This document shows positions 1 through 6,304 of a stretch of 10,819 nt of DNA, piece by piece. Below the pieces are notes generated by a model. The model saw only the letters and a program-made list of their open reading frames with translations, was not told the DNA's origin and did no database searches. Each line of letters opens with the position of its first letter. The first letter of the stretch is position 1. A program made the translations under genes and the position numbers. The DNA lies in contig CALKHM010000228.1 of the NCBI GenBank assembly GCA_937988695.1, positions 1-10,819 on the forward strand. Direction: 5' to 3'. Source of the DNA: an uncultured Microbacterium sp. GTDB lineage: Bacteria; Actinomycetota; Actinomycetes; Actinomycetales; Microbacteriaceae.

Positions 1-305
1 CGATCCCGGTCGTGCCGTTCGCGATCATCGGCGACGACTCGATCGGACGCGGCATCGTGCAGACGCTGCGAGACCATCGCTCGCGCGCCGTGCTCATGCA
101 GAACCATGGTCCGTTCACCATCGGGGCCACCGCGAAGGATGCCGTCAAAGCGGCGGTCATGCTGGAGGATGTCGCGCGCACCGTGCAGATCGCCCGGCAG
201 GGGGGCGAGGTGCTGCCGATCCCGCAGGCGGCGATCGACAGCCTGTACGACCGCTATCAGAACGTGTACGGACAGGCCGCCGACGACCGCCGGAGCGCGT
301 CATGA
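1..305 (+). CDS. araD: L-ribulose-5-phosphate 4-epimerase, C-terminal part (partial at window edge)
   Basis: This is the 3' end of a class II aldolase/epimerase gene; its start lies left of the window and the first complete codon begins at base 3. The enzyme converts L-ribulose 5-phosphate to D-xylulose 5-phosphate, the last step of L-arabinose catabolism, in the cytoplasm. The visible ~100 residues contain the family's QNHGPFTIG segment, whose His (codon 105-107) corresponds to the third metal-ligand histidine of E. coli AraD, and a terminal VYGQ segment, whose Tyr (codon 267-269) matches the conserved catalytic tyrosine region. The GTG at base 12 is internal, because the frame stays open to the window edge. 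The TGA stop overlaps the araB ATG (ATGA, 302-305), so translation is coupled. L-fuculose-phosphate aldolase is a sister family; the araB and araA neighbours decide for AraD. Confidence 0.9.
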   Translation, partial: IPVVPFAIIGDDSIGRGIVQTLRDHRSRAVLMQNHGPFTIGATAKDAVKAAVMLEDVARTVQIARQGGEVLPIPQAAIDSLYDRYQNVYGQAADDRRSAS

Positions 306-1879
306 GCGCCGCGACGATCACCGCCGGCCGAGCTGTGCTGGGCGTCGAGTTCGGCTCGACGCGGATCAAGGCGTGCCTGATCGGCGACGATCCTGCTGAC
401 GTTCTGGCGACCGGGTCGCACGCGTGGGAGAACGCCTATGTCGACGGGCGGTGGACCTATGCGCTCGACGACGTGTGGACCGGCTTGCAGGCGGCGTTCG
501 CCGATCTGTCGGCGCAGGTGCGCGAGCGGTACGGCGTGCCCCTTCAGCGCCTGCGCGCCATCGGCGTGTCGGCGATGATGCACGGCTACCTCGCCTTCGA
601 CGCCTCCGGCGACCTGCTGGTCCCGTTCCGCACGTGGCGCAACACCTCCACGGGCGCCGCCGCCGCCGAGCTGACCGAGCTGTTCGGACAGAACATCCCC
701 TTGCGCTGGTCGATCGCGCACCTGCACCAGGCCGTGCTCGATCGCGAACCGCACATCGGCGACGTGCGGCTTCTGACATCGCTGGCCGGATATGTGCACT
801 GGCGGCTGACCGGCCGGGCCGTGCTGGGCACCGGCGACGCCTCGGGCATGTTCCCGATCGATGCGGCCACCGGCGACTACGACCAGGCGCTCATCGACCG
901 GTACGACGCGCGCGTGTCGGGAGCCGTGCCTGCTCTTCGCAGCCTGCTGCCGGAGGTGCTCGCGGCGGGCACGCCGGCCGGCGAGCTCACGGCGGAGGGC
1001 GCGGCGCTGATGGATCCGTCCGGCACGCTGCAGCCCGGCGCTGTGCTGTGCCCGCCGGAGGGGGATGCCGGCACCGGCATGGTCGCCACGAACGCGGTCG
1101 CGCCGCGCACCGGAAACGTCAGCGCGGGCACCAGCATCTTCGCGATGATCGTGCTCGAGCGTGCGCTGACCGAGGTGCACCACGAGATCGACCTCATCAC
1201 GACTCCAGCGGGCGACCCCGTCGCGATGGTGCACTGCAACAACGGCGCTAGCGAGCTGGCCGCCTGGGCGGGCCTGTTCGAGCGCTTCGCGGCGGCATCC
1301 GGCCATCCGCTGGACTCCGACGCCGTGTTCGACGTGCTGTTCCGCGAGGCACTTGCCGGACAGGCGGATGCCGGTGGCCTGATCGCCTACAACCACCTCG
1401 CCGGCGAGCCGATCGCCGGCACCGACGCCGGCCGGCCGCTGTTCGTGCGAACCCCCGAGAGCACGCTGGATCTGGCCAACGTCATGCGCGCGCAGCTGTA
1501 TGGCGTGTTCGGCACGCTGGCGCTGGGCATGCGCATCCTCTCCGCAGAGAGCGTAGGGCTCGACCAGATGTATGCCCATGGCGGCATGTTCCGTACGGCG
1601 GGGGTTGCCCAACGCTTCCTCGCGGCGGCGCTCAATGCGCCGGTCGCGGTCGGCGAGACGGCCTCGGAAGGCGGGGCATGGGGCATCGCGGTGCTCGCGG
1701 CGTATCTGGATGCGGCATCCGCATACGATCTGACCGGCTTTCTGCGCGACCGGGTGTTCGCCGCGGCGGAGGTGGACGTCGTCGCCCCCGACCCGGGCGA
1801 CGTCGCCGGGTTCGCCGCGTATCTCGACCGCTATCGCGCGGGGCTCGCCGTGGAGCGGGCGGCCATCGCCGCGCTGTGA
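302..1879 (+). CDS. araB: Ribulokinase of the FGGY carbohydrate kinase family
   Basis: The 525-residue protein is an FGGY-family sugar kinase. By context it phosphorylates L-ribulose to L-ribulose 5-phosphate with ATP. Visible family features are the N-terminal phosphate-1 motif around residues 13-23 ([11 protein letters not shown]), an EGDAGTG segment with the probable catalytic base Asp255, the phosphate-2 motif GNVSAGTS at 271-278, and the C-terminal adenosine-binding region with GGMF at 427-430 and SEGGAWG near 455-461. The length is normal for the family. It resembles the FGGY subgroup often annotated as xylulokinase that replaces classical AraB in some Gram-positive arabinose operons. 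The substrate assignment therefore rests mainly on position between araD and araA, with a 4-base overlap upstream. The ATG at 302 is chosen because of that overlap and because the nucleotide-binding motif begins soon after it. A 566-codon antisense open frame across this gene is a GC-driven shadow. Confidence 0.88.
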   Translation: MSAATITAGRAVLGVEFGSTRIKACLIGDDPADVLATGSHAWENAYVDGRWTYALDDVWTGLQAAFADLSAQVRERYGVPLQRLRAIGVSAMMHGYLAFDASGDLLVPFRTWRNTSTGAAAAELTELFGQNIPLRWSIAHLHQAVLDREPHIGDVRLLTSLAGYVHWRLTGRAVLGTGDASGMFPIDAATGDYDQALIDRYDARVSGAVPALRSLLPEVLAAGTPAGELTAEGAALMDPSGTLQPGAVLCPPEGDAGTGMVATNAVAPRTGNVSAGTSIFAMIVLERALTEVHHEIDLITTPAGDPVAMVHCNNGASELAAWAGLFERFAAASGHPLDSDAVFDVLFREALAGQADAGGLIAYNHLAGEPIAGTDAGRPLFVRTPESTLDLANVMRAQLYGVFGTLALGMRILSAESVGLDQMYAHGGMFRTAGVAQRFLAAALNAPVAVGETASEGGAWGIAVLAAYLDAASAYDLTGFLRDRVFAAAEVDVVAPDPGDVAGFAAYLDRYRAGLAVERAAIAAL

Positions 1880-1920
1880 CCGATCAGCCCGCGCTGAAGG
1901 GCCGATCAGCCACCCCGATG

Positions 1921-1927
1921 AAGGAGG
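1921..1927 (+). promoter_or_regulatory. Strong Shine-Dalgarno site of araA
   Basis: AAGGAGG lies 7 bases before the ATG at 1935. It is a full-length match to the 16S rRNA anti-Shine-Dalgarno sequence and fixes the araA start. It is much stronger than anything visible before araB, which depends on the overlap with araD, so araA is likely translated independently and strongly. Confidence 0.85.
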
Positions 1928-1934
1928 AACGGGA

Positions 1935-3446
1935 ATGACCCGTCGCACACTGTCCACCTCGCTCGACGGCTATGAGGTGTGGTTCGCCACCGGCAGCCAG
2001 ACGCTCTACGGCGAGGAGACGCTGCGCCAGGTGGCCGCCCAGTCGCGACAGGTCGTCGCAGGCCTCGGATCCCTTCCGGTGAGGGTCGTGCACAAGCCCG
2101 TGCTCATCGAGCCCGACGGCATCCGTCGTCTGGCGCTGGAGGCGAACTCGCGCGACGACGTGATCGGCGTGATCGCGTGGATGCACACGTTCAGCCCCGC
2201 CAAGATGTGGATCGCGGGTCTTGATGCCCTGCACAAGCCCCTGCTGCACCTGCACACGCAGGCGAACGTCGGCCTGCCGTGGGGCGACATCGACTTCGAC
2301 TTCATGAACCTCAACCAGGCCGCGCACGGCGACCGCGAGTTCGGGTACATCCAGACCCGCCTGGGAGTGCCGCGCAAGACCGTGGTCGGCCATGTGTCCG
2401 ACCCGGCCGTGCTCGTGCAGATCGAGCAGTGGCAGCGTGCCGCGGCGGGCCTTGCGGCTGCCCGCACCCTCAAGCTCGCGCGGTTCGGTGACAACATGCG
2501 CAACGTCGCGGTGACGGAAGGCGACAAGACCGAGGCGCAGCTGCGATTCGGCGTGCAGGTGAACACGTGGGGCGTGAACGAGCTGGTGGATGCCGTGGAT
2601 GCCGCATCCGCCGCCGACATCGACGCGCTGGTCGACGAGTACGAGCAGTTGTACGACGTCGTCCCCGAGCTGCGCCGCGGCGGCGAGCGGCACCAATCGC
2701 TGCGCGACGGGGCGGCGATCGAGCTCGGACTGCGCTCGTTCCTGGAGGAAGGCGGCTTCGGCGCCTTCACGACCTCGTTCGAAGACCTGGGCGCGCTCAC
2801 GCAGCTGCCCGGTCTCGGTGTGCAGCGGCTGATGGCCGAGGGGTACGGGTTCGGCGCCGAAGGCGACTGGAAGACGGCGATCCTCGTCCGTGTCGCGAAC
2901 GTCATGGGTGCCGGACTGCCGGGCGGGGCCTCGTTGATGGAGGACTACACCTATGACCTGGTGCCCGGCGACCAGAAGATCCTCGGGGCGCACATGCTCG
3001 AGGTCTCGCCGTCGCTGACCACGGCGCGCCCGAGCCTGCAGATCCACCCGCTCGGCATCGGTGGCAAGGACGATCCGGTGCGGCTCGTGTTCACGGCCGA
3101 CCCGGGTCCGGCCGTGGTGGTCGCGCTCAGCGACATGCGCGACAGGTTCCGGCTCGTGGCGAACGTCGTGGACAACGTCAGTGCGCCCGACCTGCCGAAG
3201 CTGCCCGTGGGCCGCGCGGTGTGGAAGCCGCAGCCCGACTTCACCACGTCGGCGACCTGCTGGCTCACCGCCGGGGCCGCCCACCACACCGTCATGACCA
3301 CGGCTGTCGGGATCGACGTCTGGCGCGACTTCGCGGAGCTCGCCCAGACGGAGCTGCTGGTCATCGATGAGGACACCACCGTGCGCGGGTTCCAGCGCGA
3401 GCTGCGCTGGAACCAGGCGTACTACCGGCTGGCCCAGGGCCTGTAG
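1935..3446 (+). CDS. araA: L-arabinose isomerase
   Basis: The 503-residue protein is a full-length L-arabinose isomerase, close to the ~500 residues usual for the family. It is the metal (Mn)-dependent cytoplasmic enzyme that converts L-arabinose to L-ribulose. The N-terminus has the typical [15 protein letters not shown] segment (residues ~14-28). The active site is intact: Glu309 in [10 protein letters not shown], Glu336 in LMEDYTYDL, His353 in GAHMLEVSP and the His450-His451 pair in GAAHHT. These correspond to E. coli Glu306, Glu333, His350 and His450. The gene lies 55 bases after araB, has its own strong ribosome-binding site and is probably the last gene of the operon. No T-tract terminator follows its stop, only a G-run tract and then a palindromic repeat element. 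Confidence 0.97.
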   Translation: MTRRTLSTSLDGYEVWFATGSQTLYGEETLRQVAAQSRQVVAGLGSLPVRVVHKPVLIEPDGIRRLALEANSRDDVIGVIAWMHTFSPAKMWIAGLDALHKPLLHLHTQANVGLPWGDIDFDFMNLNQAAHGDREFGYIQTRLGVPRKTVVGHVSDPAVLVQIEQWQRAAAGLAAARTLKLARFGDNMRNVAVTEGDKTEAQLRFGVQVNTWGVNELVDAVDAASAADIDALVDEYEQLYDVVPELRRGGERHQSLRDGAAIELGLRSFLEEGGFGAFTTSFEDLGALTQLPGLGVQRLMAEGYGFGAEGDWKTAILVRVANVMGAGLPGGASLMEDYTYDLVPGDQKILGAHMLEVSPSLTTARPSLQIHPLGIGGKDDPVRLVFTADPGPAVVVALSDMRDRFRLVANVVDNVSAPDLPKLPVGRAVWKPQPDFTTSATCWLTAGAAHHTVMTTAVGIDVWRDFAELAQTELLVIDEDTTVRGFQRELRWNQAYYRLAQGL

Positions 3447-3486
3447 TCCCGGCGCGGCGGGGCGGCGCTTCGGGCACGGGCGTCGC

Positions 3487-3539
3487 GGGGCGTGGCGGCG
3501 GGGCGTGGGTGGGCGTCACGGGGCGGCGGCGGGACGTGG
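3487..3539 (+). other. G-run tract with G-quadruplex potential downstream of araA
   Basis: Four G-runs on the coding strand fit the classical quadruplex pattern of runs of three or more G separated by loops of 1-7 bases: GGGG at 3500-3503, GGG at 3507-3509, GGG at 3511-3513 and GGGG at 3520-3523, with loops CGT, T and CGTCAC. More G-runs lie on both sides. The tract starts about 40 bases after the araA stop, in what would be the operon's 3' untranslated RNA. Folding is inference; the runs are directly visible. In such GC-rich DNA some motifs occur by chance. Confidence 0.45.
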
Positions 3540-3540
3540 G

Positions 3541-3620
3541 ATTCGCCAAATTCACATGAATTTGGCGAATGCACATCAAACTGCCGGCGGTTTCGTGTGC
3601 ACTGGGCAGTTTGATGTGCA
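3541..3620. repeat. Four-box dyad-symmetric intergenic repeat, copy 1
   Basis: Four boxes of the form TNCACATNAA or its complement occur here: TTCACATGAA (3551-3560), TGCACATCAA (3570-3579), a degraded inverted box TTTCGTGTGCA (3591-3601) and TTGATGTGCA (3611-3620). Boxes 1-2 and 3-4 are spaced exactly 19 bp apart. All four are symmetric about 3585.5, at the centre of a GCCGGC hexamer (3583-3588). Box 1 is also the centre of a palindrome with 14-bp perfect arms (3541-3554 and 3557-3570, CA centre), and boxes 2 and 4 form 16-bp perfect arms (3570-3585 and 3605-3620, 19-base loop). It aligns without gaps to copy 2. It is probably a dispersed intergenic element of the REP/MITE kind; an operator array is an alternative. 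Confidence 0.85.
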
Positions 3621-3651
3621 GTCGCGGACGCGGTGGCTGGAGCATCATGTA

Positions 3652-3676
3652 GCCGCGCCGCGCCGCGCCGCGCCGC
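3652..3676. repeat. Pentanucleotide microsatellite (GCCGC)5
   Basis: Five perfect tandem copies of GCCGC are present, followed by GGCG. No credible gene covers it, so length changes by slippage would not alter a protein. It sits 32 bases after the dyad element. Confidence 0.85.
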
Positions 3677-3814
3677 GGCGTGGCGCAGCGTGGCGTGTGT
3701 GCCGTGCCGTGGGCGTGCACGTGTGGCGGCGCGCGGCGCCTTGTACCTCCCGCCTATCGCCCGCTGCTCCTGCTGCGTGCCCCGCCCACCCCGTGTCTCT
3801 CCTTTCGCCTGCCG

Positions 3815-4057
3815 CGTACCCCGGCGCCTCGTCCCCGCACCGCCTCACCAACCTCGTGCCGCGGATCCGCTCGTACGTTGTGCCGCGCAACGTGCCCCGC
3901 GCCCCTGCCGTGCGTCCGTGGCGCGTGCCCGTAATTCGTACCTCGTGCCGTACCCCTGCGCGTACGTCGTGCCGCGCAACCGTACCCGGCGCCTCGTGTC
4001 CCATGCCTCGTGCTCCGCGTTACGCGTCTCGCCCCTACGCGCCTGATCCTCGTGCGC
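3815..4057. repeat. Degenerate heptameric tandem repeat array (consensus near CGTGCCT)
   Basis: From 3981 to 4057 the sequence divides into eleven consecutive heptads in one register, including CGTACCC, GGCGCCT, CGTGTCC, CATGCCT, CGTGCTC, CGCGTCT, CGCCCCT and TGATCCT. The word CCTCGTG recurs at 3992, 4006 and 4048, exact multiples of 7 apart. A similar register runs from 3923 to about 3957 (GCGTGCC, CGTAATT, CGTACCT, CGTGCCG, TACCCCT), offset by 2 bases. Further related words occur back to 3815. Inside it a 41-bp unit at 3851-3891 recurs at 3940-3980 with 11 and 19-of-20 matching bases flanking a diverged middle, and CGTACCC/CGGCGCCTCGT at 3815-3832 recurs at 3981-3997. Minus-strand open frames yield peptides such as GTRYEL, the usual signature of heptamer arrays being read as protein. 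It looks like an old, eroded short-tandem-repeat array and ends just before the next gene's promoter. Confidence 0.65.
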
Positions 4058-4059
4058 GG

Positions 4060-4090
4060 TGGACCGGATGCCGCGCTCCCGGAGTAGCGT
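4060..4090 (+). promoter_or_regulatory. Probable leaderless promoter of the nitronate monooxygenase gene
   Basis: A TAGCGT hexamer (4085-4090), fitting the actinobacterial -10 pattern TAnnnT, ends 7 bases before the ATG at 4098. A TTGACA-like TGGACC lies at 4060-4065 with a 19-base spacer. Transcription would start at or next to the A of the ATG. This agrees with the lack of a well-placed Shine-Dalgarno site (GGAG at 4081-4084 is too far and the AGG at 4094-4096 too close). Confidence 0.6.
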
Positions 4091-4097
4091 CGCAGGT

Positions 4098-5138
4098 ATG
4101 AGCCTGCGCGACGTGCTCGGCATCGAGCATCCGATCATCCTCGGCCCGTTCGGCGGGCTGTCGTCCGTCGAGTTGGTTGCCGCCGTCAGCGATGCGGGTG
4201 GTCTTGGATCGTATGGTCTGTACGGATACACGGCCGACCGCATTCGCGACACCATCACGCAGCTGCGGGCAGCGACCGAGCGGCCGTTCGCAGTCAATCT
4301 GTGGCTGCCCGTCGGTGACGAGGTCACTCCCGATCAGGTCGATCTGACCGCGGCGTCCGCGGTCGCTGAGCCGCTGTTCACCGAGCTTGGAGTGCTCGTG
4401 CCGCGTCCACCGGAGCGCTTCCTGCCGTCTTCCGACGAGCAGCTACAGGCGGTGCTGGATGCCGCTCCCGCCGTGCTTTCGGTCGTCTACGGCGTGCCCT
4501 CGGCAGATCTCGTCACGGCCGCGCACGAGCGCGGCATCCGGATCACGGGAACCGTCACGACGGTCGCTGAGGCTCGTGCGATGGATGCCGCCGGCGTGGA
4601 TGCGATCGTTGCCAGCGGCGCGGAAGCGGCGGGTCATCGAGTGTCGTTCCTAGCTCCTGCCGAGCAGTCGCTCATCGGCACGTTCGCGCTCGTGCCGCAG
4701 GTGGTGGATGCCGTCTCGGCACCGGTCGTCGCCGCGGGCGGGATCGCCGACCGGCGTGGCGTCGCGGCGGCATTCGCGTTGGGCGCGGCGGGCGTGCAGG
4801 TGGGCACCGCGTTTCTGCGGACACGTCAGTCCGCGGCATCCGAAGCGCACCGGCAGGCGATCGCCGACGCCGGCGACACGACGACCGTGCTCACCCGGGC
4901 GATGAGCGGGCGCTTGAGCCGCGGCATCCCGAATCGGGCGATGCGCACGATCGAGGACGGTGGCGCGATCGCACCGTTCCCCGCGCAGAACTGGCTGACT
5001 GGGCAGTTCCGTGCCGAGGCGGGCAAGCGTGGCCTCGGGGACTATCAGTCGCTGTGGGCGGGGCAGTCTGCGGCGCTGGCCACGCGGGCCGATGCAGCCG
5101 AGGTCTTCGCCGAGCTGGTGGCGGGGCTCCCCGTCTGA
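4098..5138 (+). CDS. Nitronate monooxygenase-family FMN enzyme (2-nitropropane dioxygenase-like)
   Basis: This 346-residue TIM-barrel flavoprotein belongs to the nitronate monooxygenase (NMO/NPD) family, whose members use FMN and O2 to oxidise alkyl nitronates such as the toxin propionate-3-nitronate. The N-terminus has the family's substrate/FMN entry segment (HPIILGPFGG, residues ~10-19) followed by VSDAGGLGSYG. ASGAEAAGHR near 171-181 holds His180, the probable catalytic base, and VVAAGGIADRRGVAAAFALG followed by GVQVGTAFLRT forms the C-terminal phosphate-binding region of FMN. Length and motif order are normal. The frame is open further upstream to a GTG at 4059, but the ATG at 4098 is preferred because a -10 hexamer sits just before it and homology begins there. 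It is transcribed alone, flanked by two copies of the dyad repeat. The real substrate is unknown; the family also includes many uncharacterised oxidoreductases. Confidence 0.88.
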   Translation: MSLRDVLGIEHPIILGPFGGLSSVELVAAVSDAGGLGSYGLYGYTADRIRDTITQLRAATERPFAVNLWLPVGDEVTPDQVDLTAASAVAEPLFTELGVLVPRPPERFLPSSDEQLQAVLDAAPAVLSVVYGVPSADLVTAAHERGIRITGTVTTVAEARAMDAAGVDAIVASGAEAAGHRVSFLAPAEQSLIGTFALVPQVVDAVSAPVVAAGGIADRRGVAAAFALGAAGVQVGTAFLRTRQSAASEAHRQAIADAGDTTTVLTRAMSGRLSRGIPNRAMRTIEDGGAIAPFPAQNWLTGQFRAEAGKRGLGDYQSLWAGQSAALATRADAAEVFAELVAGLPV

Positions 5139-5200
5139 CGGCGGCTCGCCGACAACCAGCACTGGCCGCGTGCCGATGCGGGCTTCGGCCCCGCCCCCCG

Positions 5201-5287
5201 GGCGGCAAATTCACATGAATTTGTCCAATGCACATCAAACCGCCGGCAGATTGATGTGCACTCGGCTAATTCATGTGAATTTGGCGG
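5201..5287. repeat. Four-box dyad-symmetric intergenic repeat, copy 2
   Basis: This is the second copy of the element at 3541-3620, in the same orientation. The boxes are TTCACATGAA (5210-5219), TGCACATCAA (5229-5238), TTGATGTGCA (5251-5260) and TTCATGTGAA (5270-5279). The pairs are 19 bp apart and all are symmetric about 5244.5, the centre of GCCGGC (5242-5247). Here the dyad is complete: box 1 pairs with box 4 and box 2 with box 3, and the flanks GGCGGCAAA and TTTGGCGGA extend it. A hand alignment of 5207-5279 with 3548-3620 gives 60 matches in 73 gap-free positions. It lies between convergent genes, after the stop at 5138 and before the minus-strand stop at 5350, where it could also act as a bidirectional transcription stop. 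Confidence 0.88.
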
Positions 5288-5349
5288 AGGCGTGGTGCGG
5301 CGGTCGCGAGCAGCGGGACGCGAGATGAGTCGCCAGCGCACCGACGGGA

Positions 5350-6237
5350 TCAGTCAGGGCGGGACCGCCGACCGCGGAGGAAGCCGCGCCCGCTCGGCCT
5401 GCCCCGTGTGCCGCGCGGCTCGCGCTGCGCGCGATGTCCGGCACGACCGTCCGTCTCGGCCGAGGCGGCCGATGATGCGGCGGCCTGTGCACGCCGGGCG
5501 CGCCACGCCTCCACCTCCGCCTCGACGTCCCGGGTCGGCGTCACCACCGGCGGCCCGCCCAGCAACTGTCGCCGGGCTTCGACCACCCGGCGGTTGAAGT
5601 CCTCGAGCAGTTCGCGCACCTCGTCCTCTCGCCGCAACGCGTCGAGCGTCTGGGCCATGCGCTTGTCCTCCACTCGCAGCATGAGCGCCGGCGGGCCCAG
5701 ACCGCTCAACTGCTCGGTCTGGATCTTTCGGCGGATCCACCAGTCCGGATCGTGATGATCGCCGAGCCCCTCGAGCGGCTGGCCGGCGCCGGGCAGATCG
5801 TCGAACTCGCCACGGCGGATCGCCTGCTGGATCGACGTCTCGACATAGGCCCAGCGCTCGGTCTCGGTCATGGGGCGCGGGGTCGATGCATCCGGTGCCG
5901 TCCGCTGCCGTGGGGCCATCGCTGCGCCCCGCTCGCCCGGCACGGCTGCGCCCCGCTCGCCCGGCGCGGCTTCGCCCCGCTCGCCCCGCGCACCCGGGCC
6001 GCCCCGCGCGCCCGGGCCCTCCGGCGCGGCTGCGCTCCGCTCCTCCGGCGCGGCTGCGCTCCGCCCGCCGGGCGCGGCTGCGCTCCACCCGCCCGGCGCG
6101 GCTGCGCCCCGCCCGTCCGACCCGCCCCCGCCCGGCGCGGGTTCAACAACCGCCTCGTCGCCGAAGAGCTCGGGATGTGCGCGCCGCTCCTGTTCCTGCC
6201 GGTAGCGTGCGGCGGCGGCGCGGGGATCATCGGCCAT
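5350..6237 (-). CDS. DUF1992 (DnaJ-homologue subfamily C member 28 conserved domain) protein
   Basis: The 295-residue cytoplasmic-looking protein has no signal peptide or membrane segment. Residues ~1-30 are a charged start (ADDPRAAAARYRQEQERRAHPELFGDEA). Residues ~35-110 are a Gly/Ala/Pro/Arg linker built from an 8-residue repeat. Residues ~128-200 form the conserved DUF1992 domain, with the diagnostic IQQAIRRGEFDDLPGAGQPL followed by DPDWWIRRKI. A charged helical region and a basic tail (RGRPSGRGFLRGRRSRPD) follow. The family's function is unknown; the domain also occurs in eukaryotic DNAJC28, but no J domain is visible here. The ATG at 6237 is chosen over the earlier in-frame start at 6285 because GGAGG lies 6 bases before it. 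The gene runs divergently from the aldose epimerase gene and ends facing dyad-repeat copy 2. Confidence 0.85.
   Translation of the reverse strand: MADDPRAAAARYRQEQERRAHPELFGDEAVVEPAPGGGGSDGRGAAAPGGWSAAAPGGRSAAAPEERSAAAPEGPGARGGPGARGERGEAAPGERGAAVPGERGAAMAPRQRTAPDASTPRPMTETERWAYVETSIQQAIRRGEFDDLPGAGQPLEGLGDHHDPDWWIRRKIQTEQLSGLGPPALMLRVEDKRMAQTLDALRREDEVRELLEDFNRRVVEARRQLLGGPPVVTPTRDVEAEVEAWRARRAQAAASSAASAETDGRAGHRAQREPRGTRGRPSGRGFLRGRRSRPD
5931..6135 (-). repeat. ~24-bp minisatellite coding the DUF1992 protein linker
   Basis: The + strand reads repeatedly as variants of CGGCTGCGCCCCGCTCGCC plus about five more bases. The protein shows about seven octads of the form x-R-[GS]-A-A-A-P-[GE], in two blocks separated by a collagen-like GPGARGGPGARG stretch. 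The 24-bp unit keeps the frame, so gain or loss of units would lengthen or shorten the linker without breaking the gene. Confidence 0.75.
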
Positions 6238-6243
6238 GCTGCA

Positions 6244-6248
6244 CCTCC
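6244..6248 (-). promoter_or_regulatory. Shine-Dalgarno site of the DUF1992 gene
   Basis: CCTCC on the + strand reads GGAGG on the minus strand, 6 bases before the ATG at 6237. It decides the start in favour of the shorter protein. Confidence 0.75.
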
Positions 6249-6304
6249 GTGCGCCCAGCCTACGCTGTGCCGCGCGGTGGCTCATGGCATCGTCAACATC
6301 CGGG

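Larger units (their letters stand above)
3447..4097. other. Gene-free, repeat-rich interval between araA and the nitronate monooxygenase gene
   Basis: This 651-base interval has no credible gene. Its open frames are rich in Arg, Pro and Ala, show no protein-family motif and cross repeats. In order it holds a G-run tract (about 3487-3539), an ~80-bp four-box dyad element (3541-3620), a (GCCGC)5 microsatellite (3652-3676), a C-rich low-complexity tract with few A residues (about 3740-3850), a decayed heptamer array (clearest 3981-4057), and a -35/-10 pair for the next gene (4060-4090). The + strand is G-rich before the dyad element and C-rich after the microsatellite, so strand skew reverses inside the interval. 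No RNA gene was recognised. Confidence 0.8.

Noticed and set aside
257..1957. 566-codon open frame on the minus strand antisense to araB
   Set aside because: It is a GC-driven shadow with Arg/Ala/Gly/His-rich composition and no family motif, while the + strand frame has complete FGGY motifs.
1884..3287. 467-codon minus-strand frame antisense to araA
   Set aside because: The arabinose isomerase on the + strand has all catalytic residues; the antisense frame has only compositional bias.
3541..3620. CRISPR array suggested by repeated ~10-bp boxes
   Set aside because: The boxes are short, inverted and only four, spaced 19 bp apart with a dyad centre. There are no spacers of normal length and no cas genes.
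3367..4101. 244-codon + strand frame running out of araA through the intergenic interval
   Set aside because: It crosses palindromes, a microsatellite and the heptamer array. The peptide is low-complexity and matches no family; its first part is an araA shadow.
3541..5287. Composite transposon or insertion sequence bounded by the two dyad repeats
   Set aside because: The copies are direct, only about 82% alike, and no transposase or target duplication is seen. The enclosed gene is an ordinary metabolic enzyme.
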